A stretch of DNA of 64,000 bases from assembly GCA_964615375.1 (NCBI GenBank), contig CAZTOW010000024.1, positions 62,001 to 126,000 on the forward strand, read 5' to 3'. The translations under genes and the position numbers were made by a program. The notes beneath the pieces are model-generated. The model saw only the letters and a list, made by a program, of their open reading frames with translations, searched no databases and had not been told where the DNA came from. Every line of letters starts with the position of its first letter. Position 1 is the stretch's first letter. The DNA comes from CAZKWG01 sp964615375 (GTDB lineage: Bacteria; Myxococcota_A; UBA796; CAZKWG01). This document shows positions 24,972-32,076 of this stretch, piece by piece.

Positions 24972-27541
24972 GTCGCGCGCGCCCCCACCGAGCCCTCAGC
25001 CTCGTGGAGGGCCGCCTCCAGCGCCTGGATCTGCCCCGCCAGGCGCGCGCGTCGCTCCGCGGGGAGCGCCCCCGCCAGCGCCGCGAGCGCCTCCCGGTTC
25101 GAGGCCAGCCCGGCCGGCGAGCCCTTGATCGCGTTCATCTGGATGGAGTCGGCCAGCGCGCGCAGGGCGTCTTCGGGCCTGCCCGCCGAGGCCAGCACCT
25201 CGGCCAGCGCCCCAGCGCTCCGCGCGAGCCCGGTGGCGTCCCCGACGGCCCGCTGCACCTCCACCGCCATCGTGAGGTGGCGCCAGGCCCGCTGCAGGGC
25301 GCCGCGCCGCCGCTCCAGGCGCCCCAGCGTCTCCCAGACCCGGGCGAGCTCGCGCCGGTCCCCGGCCTCCTCGTAGACCTGGGCGGCCTGCTCGGCGTGG
25401 GCGACGGCGACGGCCAGGGCCTGCTCCTCCATCCCCGGGCGCGCGGCGACGTGGAGCGGCAGCCGGGCGAGCAGGTGCTCGGTCTCGGCGAGCTCCAGGC
25501 GCTCCTCCGCGCTGGGGTCGCCGAGGCTCGCGAAGACCCGCCGCGACTCCTGGAGGAGGTGGGTGGCCCGCACCGGATCGCCGAGCCGGACCCAGACCGC
25601 CGCCTGATCATTGAGCAGGCGCGCCGCCACCCGCGCCCTCCCCGCGGCGAGCAGCTCGCGGCTGGCCCCGGTGAGCTCGGAGAGCGCGCGCTCCAGCGAG
25701 GGCGCGTCCCCGATGTCGTAGCAGATCGCGGCGATCATCGCCCGGATCTCGGCGCGGAGCTCGGGCTCCTCCCCCTCCTGGACCAGCCCGAGCGCCTGCT
25801 CGGCCTCGGCCAGGGCGAGGCTCAAGGTGAAGCCCCGCGGGCCGCTGCCCTCCCAGTGGACGCGGGCCAGCTCGACGTGGGCGCGGGCCCGCAGCGCGCG
25901 GCGGGCGGGGGTCTCCGGCAGCAGGGTGGACAGGGCCAGGGCGCGCTCCAGGTAGGCCTCGGCCGTGCCCGAGGCGCCGTCGGCGATGGCCTCGCGGGCG
26001 GCGCGCACGAAGCGCGGGATGGCCGCCTCCGGATCACCGGCGGCGGCGAGGTGCTGTGCCGCGCGACCGGGGACCACGCCGGGGCGACGCGCGCGGCCGA
26101 CCTGCTCGGGCCCGCGGATGCGCGCGCGAAGGGCGGCAGGATCGCGGAAGATCGGCTCGGGCTCGGGGACGGGTCGGGGCGAGCGCCAGGGGCCGGCGAC
26201 GGGCTCGGGCGCTGGCGCTGGCTCGGACGCGGGCTCCGGCGTGGGGCCCAGGGCGGAGAAGGGGTCGGCGGCCTCCTCGTCCTCCGCGGGCGGGGGCGGC
26301 GCGGGCGGAGAGGCCTCCTCCACCTCGGCCGAGGGCGGGGCGAGGCGGGCGAAGGGATCGGCCTCCTCCTCCGGCTCCGGGGCCGGGCGCACCGCGATCC
26401 GCGCGCTCTTCGCGGGCGGCGGCGGCGCGGGCGCCTCGCCGGCAGCGGGAGCGAGGGCGGCGAAAGGATCCGAGGCGGGCTCGTCCTTCTCGACCACCGG
26501 CGGCGCGCTGGTCTGGAGGACGACGCCCCCGTCATCCGGCAGGAGATCTGCGCGCGAGGGCGGGGTGAGCACGATGGGCGGCGGGGCGTCGTCCTCGGCG
26601 GCCGGGGCCGGCGGGGGCGCGGAGGGCGCGACGGGGCGCGGGCGCGGCGGAGGCTCCGGGGTCGCCGCCGCGACGGGCTCCTCCCCCGAGAGGATCTGCG
26701 CCAGCTCCCTGTGCCAGGCCGCGGAGAGCGAGGGCAGCAGGCTCTGGCGCAGCAGCTCCGCCTCGCCCGGGTCCAGGCGGAAGCGCCCGTCGCCCAGGTC
26801 GTCCACGATCACGCCCGCGTCGCTGGCCTCCTGGAGCCTCAGCAGCACCTCGCGCTCGGGCATGCCCAGCAGGCGCGCGACCAGCCCGCTCTCGAAGCCG
26901 TCCCCGATCACGCTCGCCGCCCGCAGCGTCTGGCGCACCGGGCCGGAGAGGCTGGAGAGATCGACCAGCGCGCGCTCCGGCTCGTCGCCCGCGCTGGGGG
27001 CCCGGATCACCCTCCCCTCCCCCTCCACGCCCAGGACGGCGTCCAGCAGCTCGCGCACCGGGCCGCGGGAGGGCTCGCCCCGCAGGCCCAGCACCAGCGC
27101 CGGCCGCAGGGGGCGGCGCACCAGGCGCGTGAGCAGCGAGAGCGTCGCCGGGTCCGCCAGCTCCACGCTCTCGAAGACCAGCGCGCAGAGCCCGCTCCCG
27201 GCCTCCCCGAGCCGGTCGAGGTCGCCGAGCAGCTCCGCCTCGCGCTCGCCCTCGCCGTCGTCCCCCAGCAGGTGACGCCGGATCCCGCGCCGCAGTCGCC
27301 CGGCCGCCAGATCGATGGGCGGGCGCCCCATGAGCTGGGCCACCCGGTCCCGCGCCTCCAGCACCGGGCCCAGGGGTCGGTGCGGGCCGTCGCAGCGCAC
27401 CCGCACGACCCAGGTGAGCCTCGGCGCCCCGGGCACCCGTCCCGCTCCGCCGATCAGCACCGTGGTGTGGCCCGGCTCCACCCGATCCCAGAAGCTGGCG
27501 CCGCGCCTGTCCGTCTGCCATTCCGCCTGGGGGTCAGCCAT
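24968..27541 (-). CDS. Degenerate STAND/AAA-like ATPase with TPR-like C-terminus
   Basis: 857 residues. The first 280 or so follow the plan of MalT/AAA_16-type ATPases, but the expected P-loop reads VLIGGAGRVPGAPR with no GK[ST], and the Walker B region reads LCALVFESVELADPATLSLL without the Asp. A winged-helix-like segment follows (LRAASVIGDGFESGLVARLLGM). A long Ala/Pro/Glu linker (about 295-490) leads to helical TPR-like repeats to the end. It is probably a scaffold that has lost ATP binding; compare the intact ATPase in the cyclase at 1172-5074. First gene of the kinase/GTPase operon, overlapping the kinase by TTGA. Confidence 0.7.
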   Translation of the reverse strand: MADPQAEWQTDRRGASFWDRVEPGHTTVLIGGAGRVPGAPRLTWVVRVRCDGPHRPLGPVLEARDRVAQLMGRPPIDLAAGRLRRGIRRHLLGDDGEGEREAELLGDLDRLGEAGSGLCALVFESVELADPATLSLLTRLVRRPLRPALVLGLRGEPSRGPVRELLDAVLGVEGEGRVIRAPSAGDEPERALVDLSSLSGPVRQTLRAASVIGDGFESGLVARLLGMPEREVLLRLQEASDAGVIVDDLGDGRFRLDPGEAELLRQSLLPSLSAAWHRELAQILSGEEPVAAATPEPPPRPRPVAPSAPPPAPAAEDDAPPPIVLTPPSRADLLPDDGGVVLQTSAPPVVEKDEPASDPFAALAPAAGEAPAPPPPAKSARIAVRPAPEPEEEADPFARLAPPSAEVEEASPPAPPPPAEDEEAADPFSALGPTPEPASEPAPAPEPVAGPWRSPRPVPEPEPIFRDPAALRARIRGPEQVGRARRPGVVPGRAAQHLAAAGDPEAAIPRFVRAAREAIADGASGTAEAYLERALALSTLLPETPARRALRARAHVELARVHWEGSGPRGFTLSLALAEAEQALGLVQEGEEPELRAEIRAMIAAICYDIGDAPSLERALSELTGASRELLAAGRARVAARLLNDQAAVWVRLGDPVRATHLLQESRRVFASLGDPSAEERLELAETEHLLARLPLHVAARPGMEEQALAVAVAHAEQAAQVYEEAGDRRELARVWETLGRLERRRGALQRAWRHLTMAVEVQRAVGDATGLARSAGALAEVLASAGRPEDALRALADSIQMNAIKGSPAGLASNREALAALAGALPAERRARLAGQIQALEAALHEAEGSVGARAT

Positions 27542-27636
27542 CGCGCTCTCCCTGCTGAGCGATGGTTGTATCCGATTCGAGCTTCCAGGTTAAGGGGAGC
27601 CCCTGGCGAGGCAGCTTCGAGCCCGACGGAGCCACG

Positions 27637-29571
27637 GTGCAGGCACCCGATCTCTTCCCCATCCCTTTCTCCACGCTGGTGGATCGGCTGGACCGCGAGC
27701 TCCGCGCCGGCGACGAGCTGTACGGCATGCGTCGCAAGGACTGGTGGACGCCCGCGCCCGGCCTCGACCTGCGCCTCGACCACCTGGGTCACCGGCTGGC
27801 CACCCCCGCCGGCCCCGCCTCCGGCCCGCACACCCAGCTCGCCCAGAACCTCGTGCTCTCCTGGCTGGGCGGCGGGCGCTTCCACGAGCTCAAGACGGTG
27901 CAGGTCATGGACGACCTGCAGATCCCGCGCCCCTGCATCTTCGCCCCTCACGTCGGCTACAACGTGGAGTGGAGCCAGGAGCTGCGGGTCGAGCAGAGCG
28001 CGCGCGAGTACGCCAAGGGCTGGATGCTGGTCCACTTCCTGGCGTCCGAACTGGGCCCGGGGCTGTGGCCCGAGCTGGGGACCTGCTTCGACGTGAGCCT
28101 GGGCTACGACCTGGCCGGCGTGCGCTCGGAGAAGGTCCGCCGCTACCTGGAGTGGATGCGCGACGCGAGCGGCCTCCTCGACGAGCTCCGCGCGGAGCTG
28201 AGCGGCCCCCTGGCCCGCTGGCGAGAGGTCCCCGTCCCCGGCCAGATCTCCGACGCGATCACGCTGTCCACCTTCCACGGCTGCCCCGCCGACGAGATCG
28301 AGGCCATCGCCACCCAGCTCCTGGACTGGGGCTGGCACACGGTGGTCAAGCTGAACCCGACCCTGCTGGGCTACGAGACGGTCCGCGGGCTGCTGGACCA
28401 GATGGGGTACACGGAGGGTCAGGTCCACCTGGCACCGGGCGCCTTCCAGAAGGACCTGCAGTGGTCGCAGCTCCTCACGATGGTGCCGCGCCTCCAGGCC
28501 CGCGCCCGGGAGCGGGGCCTGGGCTTCGGGCTCAAGCTCACCAACACGCTGGTCTGCGAGAGCCCGGAGCCGCCCTTCACCGTGCCTGAGATGTACCTCT
28601 CCGGTCCACCCCTGCACGTGCTCGCCGTGACCCTGGCGGGCCGGATCCGAGCCAGCTTCCCCGACATCCCGCTCACCTTCTCCGCCGGGGTCGAGGCGCG
28701 CAACTTCGCCTCCCTGGTGGAGGGCGGGCTGGGGCCGGTCACGAGCTGCACCGACCTGCTCAAGGGCGGGGGCTACGCCCGGATGACCCGCTACCTGCGC
28801 GCGCTGGAGGAGCGCATGCGGGCCTTGGGGGTCAGCGATCTGGCGGGCCTGCGGGCGCGGGCGGGCGAAGCCGAGGACCCGACCGAGGGGGCCCGACGCT
28901 CTCTCCAGCGTTACGCCGCCTCTGTCGCCCAGGATCCCGGCTACCACCGCGCGACCCAGACCGCCCCGCGCAAGGTAGGAACCCAGCTCGTGTTGCTGGA
29001 CTGCCTCACCTGCGACAAGTGCGTCCCGGTCTGCCCCAACGCGGCCAACTTCACCTTCCCCGTGCCCATGGGCACCTATGAGGGCGGGCGCGCGCGATGG
29101 TCCGAGGGCGCGCTGTCCGTGGAGCCGGGCGAGCCGCTGATCGTGGGCAAACGCCACCAGATCGGCAACGTGGTCGACGCCTGCAACCTCTGCGGCCAGT
29201 GCGACCCCTGGTGCCCCGAGGACGGCGGGCCCTACCTGTCCAAGCCCAACCTCTTCCTCTCCCGCGAGAGTTGGGAGGCCCACCCCGACCGGACGGGCTT
29301 CCTGCTCTCGCCGGATCGACGGACCCTGTGGTGGCGCCGCCCCGAGGGCCTGCTCGCGTACACGCGCTCGGGGGAGCGCGCCCGACTCGACACGGGCGCG
29401 GGCGAGCTCGTCTTGGAGGGAGATCGCCCCGTCTCGGCCAGCGGCGCGGGCGAGCTGGACCTGCGCCTCGCCACCACGCTCCGCCTCTTCCTGGACGCCT
29501 TCTCCCGCTCGGATCTGCCCACCTGGATCCCGCCCCACGCCGACGCCCCCCGCAATGAGGACGCCTCATGA
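27637..29571 (+). CDS. YgfK-like iron-sulfur protein lacking the flavin/NAD(P) domain
   Basis: About 644 residues from GTG 27637, which has GGAG five bases upstream and lets the protein begin where the YgfK family does (FPIPFSTL); an ATG at 27562 is an alternative. The N-terminal 420 or so residues follow E. coli YgfK closely (TPAGPASGPHTQLAQN, FHELKTVQVMDD, LSTFHGCPADEIEAI, VVKLNPTLLGYE, GFGLKLTNTL): a dihydroorotate-dehydrogenase-like barrel. The C-terminus keeps two ferredoxin-type motifs, CLTCDKCVPVCP (about 455) and CNLCGQCDPWCP (about 515). The GltD-like FAD/NADPH domain that separates them in YgfK (about 1030 residues) is absent. It overlaps the PLP enzyme gene by ATGA. Redox role; substrate unknown. 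Confidence 0.82.
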   Translation: MQAPDLFPIPFSTLVDRLDRELRAGDELYGMRRKDWWTPAPGLDLRLDHLGHRLATPAGPASGPHTQLAQNLVLSWLGGGRFHELKTVQVMDDLQIPRPCIFAPHVGYNVEWSQELRVEQSAREYAKGWMLVHFLASELGPGLWPELGTCFDVSLGYDLAGVRSEKVRRYLEWMRDASGLLDELRAELSGPLARWREVPVPGQISDAITLSTFHGCPADEIEAIATQLLDWGWHTVVKLNPTLLGYETVRGLLDQMGYTEGQVHLAPGAFQKDLQWSQLLTMVPRLQARARERGLGFGLKLTNTLVCESPEPPFTVPEMYLSGPPLHVLAVTLAGRIRASFPDIPLTFSAGVEARNFASLVEGGLGPVTSCTDLLKGGGYARMTRYLRALEERMRALGVSDLAGLRARAGEAEDPTEGARRSLQRYAASVAQDPGYHRATQTAPRKVGTQLVLLDCLTCDKCVPVCPNAANFTFPVPMGTYEGGRARWSEGALSVEPGEPLIVGKRHQIGNVVDACNLCGQCDPWCPEDGGPYLSKPNLFLSRESWEAHPDRTGFLLSPDRRTLWWRRPEGLLAYTRSGERARLDTGAGELVLEGDRPVSASGAGELDLRLATTLRLFLDAFSRSDLPTWIPPHADAPRNEDAS

Positions 29572-30932
29572 GCCTGCCCCTGCTGCCCACCCTGGACGAG
29601 CTGCTCCACCCCGAGCGCCAGCCCCACGCCATCCGCGCCGCCGCGCTCGCGTCCAAGGACCCGCTCGACCCCATCCACCTCTTCCAGATGTGCTGGCGCC
29701 GCCCGGACGGCGAGATCTCCCACCTCGTGCTCCCCCGCGCGCTGACCGGGCTCGAGTGCGAGATCGTGGTGATGAGCGGCCGACACTTCCCCACCGGCAG
29801 CCACAAGGTGGGGCCAGGGTACAGCATCGCCCGCGAGAAGCTGGTGGCCGGCGAGATCACGCCCGACGGCAGCACCCTGGTCTTCCCCAGCACCGGCAAC
29901 TTCGGCATCGGCGGGGCCTGGGTGGGCCCGCGCCTGGGCTTCCGCAGCCTGGTCGTGCTGCCCGAGGACATGAGCGCCGAGCGCTTCGAGAAGATCCGGG
30001 CCTATGGCGCCAGCGTCATCGCCACGCCGGGCAGCGAGAGCAACGTCAAGGAGATCTACGACAAGGTCTGGGAGCTGCGGCGCGATCCGCAGAACCGCAT
30101 CCTGAACCAGTTCGAGGAGATGGGGAACTACCGCTTCCACTACCACGTCACCGGCGGGGCCGCGGCGATGCTGGCCTGGGAGCTCGGCACGCGCGGCATC
30201 GGCGACGGCAAGGTCGCGGCCTTCGTCTCGGCCATGGGCAGCGCCGGCACGCTGGCCGCCGCCGACCACCTGAAGGCACGCTGGCCGGACTGCAAAGCCG
30301 TCGCGGTGGAGCCTCAGGAGTGCCCGACGCTGTACAACGTGGGCTACGGGGCGCACGCCATCGAGGGCATCGGGGACAAGCACGTCACCTGGATTCACAA
30401 CGTTCGCAACACGGACCTGCTGGTCTGTGTGCACGATCGCGACACGCTGCGCGGGACGCAGCTCCTCCAGGAGGGACGCGAGGTCCTGGCCCGCCAGCTC
30501 GGACTCGACGCGGACACGCTCGCCCGTCTCGACGGCTTCTTCGGGATGAGCGGCGTGTGCAATGTGCTCGCGGCCATCCAGACGGCCCGCTACTACCAGC
30601 TCGGCGCGGGCAAGGTGGTCGTCACCGTCGCGACGGACGGCTTCGACCGCTACCCCTCCGTCATGCGCCGACTCGACGAGGTGGAGGGCCCGCAGACCGA
30701 GGACGTCGCCCGCCGCCGCATCGACCTCTTCCGCGAGAGCGCCCCCACGATGGTCCTGGAGGGGACCATGCCCGTGCGGCGCCGCTGGCACAACCAGAAG
30801 TACTTCACCTGGGTGGAGCAGCAGGGGAAGACCGTGGCCGAGCTCGAGGCGCTCTGGCGCCCGGAGTTCTGGCACGCGGAGGCGGCGAAGGTCGCGGAGC
30901 TGGATCAGGAGACGCTCCGGATGCGAAGATAG
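29568..30932 (+). CDS. PLP-dependent lyase/synthase of the cysteine synthase fold
   Basis: 454 residues. Fold-type II PLP enzyme: the lysine in PTGSHKVGPGYS (about residue 77) should form the Schiff base, and the phosphate-binding loops are represented by PSTGNFGIGGAW and SAMGSAGTLAA. The length and the extra C-terminal segment (MVLEGTMPVRRRWHNQKYFTW) differ from O-acetylserine sulfhydrylase. Translation is coupled to the YgfK-like gene (ATGA). Genes of this type and YgfK can occur in purine or amino-acid catabolic clusters, which would fit the xanthine dehydrogenase 20 kb away, but the substrate is unknown. Confidence 0.8.
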   Translation: MSLPLLPTLDELLHPERQPHAIRAAALASKDPLDPIHLFQMCWRRPDGEISHLVLPRALTGLECEIVVMSGRHFPTGSHKVGPGYSIAREKLVAGEITPDGSTLVFPSTGNFGIGGAWVGPRLGFRSLVVLPEDMSAERFEKIRAYGASVIATPGSESNVKEIYDKVWELRRDPQNRILNQFEEMGNYRFHYHVTGGAAAMLAWELGTRGIGDGKVAAFVSAMGSAGTLAAADHLKARWPDCKAVAVEPQECPTLYNVGYGAHAIEGIGDKHVTWIHNVRNTDLLVCVHDRDTLRGTQLLQEGREVLARQLGLDADTLARLDGFFGMSGVCNVLAAIQTARYYQLGAGKVVVTVATDGFDRYPSVMRRLDEVEGPQTEDVARRRIDLFRESAPTMVLEGTMPVRRRWHNQKYFTWVEQQGKTVAELEALWRPEFWHAEAAKVAELDQETLRMRR

Positions 30933-30935
30933 GGC

Positions 30936-32066
30936 GTGCTCGCCCTCCCCCTCGCCCTGCTCCCCCTGGTCCTCGCCGAGCCCGTCGTGGTCGACGCGAC
31001 GCGCTCAGTGGTGCTGACCAACAGCGAGACCTTGGCCATGGGCGGGGCCGGCGTGGGCGGCGCGACCGGATCCGACGGCGCCTTCTACAACCCCGCCGCG
31101 GCGGCCAGCCGCGGGCCCGCGGACACCGACCCGCTGACCTACAGCACCTCGTTTTCCACGCTGAGCGTGGGGCCGAAGAACCCGGTGGACCTGGGCAATA
31201 TCGGCACGGCCGAGGGCTGGAGCGGGGGCATGTTCAACCTCGGCGGGGCGCTGGGCTACCGGGACCTGGCCCTGTCGGTGGTGAACGGGCAGCTCCGGTA
31301 CTACCTGGAGGAGATCCTTCCAACCGATGGGATCGACCGTTACACCGTCAACATCAACCAGACCCACATCGATCTCTCCGGCGCGCTGTGGGAGGACCGG
31401 CTGGTGCTGGGTGGGGGCGTGCAGCTCCTGCGGGTCGGCGCGGCGAACACGCGCTACGGGCTGGAGCCCGACCGCTTCGGCGGCGTCGGCCTGGAGGCGG
31501 GCCTGCGGCTGAGGCGCCCGCACCTGGGCCTCGGGCTGGTCTGGCGCCAGGGCGTGACCACGCGGGAGCTGGACGGCGTGGAGGTGGTGAACGCGGACGA
31601 GGCGCGGGTGCCGATGGAGCTGGCGCTGGGGCTGGCCTGGCGGGGCGAGCTCGCGCCGGGGCGGGCCAACTCGCTCCCCCTCCGGGCGGCGGCGGACCTC
31701 GTCTACGCGGCCCCCGTGGACGGCGCGCTCATGCTGGAGGCGCTCATGCTGGGGCAGGAGGTGGCGAAAGGCGCGGCGGGCACGCTCTCCCCGCGCCTGG
31801 GCGCCGAGCTGGAAGCCTGGCCCGACCGCCTCCGCCTGCGCGCCGGCACCTACCTGGAGCCCTCGCGCACGGCGCTGGCCTCGGGGCGAATGCACGGAAC
31901 CGGCGGGCTGGAGCTGCGCCTGTTCCATCTCTCCCTATTCAATAAACGTATTAGTTTAGATTTTTCCTACGAGGCGGCCGTGGACGCCGCCCCCCGCTAC
32001 CTCAACCTGTCCTACCTGGGCCTGGGCACCTGGTCGCGCGCGGCCCCGCCCCCCGAGGCCAGTTAG
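30936..32066 (+). CDS. Outer-membrane beta-barrel protein
   Basis: 376 residues from a GTG start 3 bp after the PLP enzyme stop. The signal peptide (LALPLALLPLVLA) is followed by TNSETLAMGGAGVGGATGSDGAFYNPAA, an opening typical of PorV/FadL-like barrels. The body consists of alternating amphipathic strands ending SYLGLGTWSRA. A run of about ten A/T-rich rare codons (31935-31966: LFNKRISLDFS) lies in one of the last strands. The role is unknown; a channel for a hydrophobic or small solute is possible. Confidence 0.78.
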   Translation: MLALPLALLPLVLAEPVVVDATRSVVLTNSETLAMGGAGVGGATGSDGAFYNPAAAASRGPADTDPLTYSTSFSTLSVGPKNPVDLGNIGTAEGWSGGMFNLGGALGYRDLALSVVNGQLRYYLEEILPTDGIDRYTVNINQTHIDLSGALWEDRLVLGGGVQLLRVGAANTRYGLEPDRFGGVGLEAGLRLRRPHLGLGLVWRQGVTTRELDGVEVVNADEARVPMELALGLAWRGELAPGRANSLPLRAAADLVYAAPVDGALMLEALMLGQEVAKGAAGTLSPRLGAELEAWPDRLRLRAGTYLEPSRTALASGRMHGTGGLELRLFHLSLFNKRISLDFSYEAAVDAAPRYLNLSYLGLGTWSRAAPPPEAS

Positions 32067-32076
32067 TCAGGGCCCC

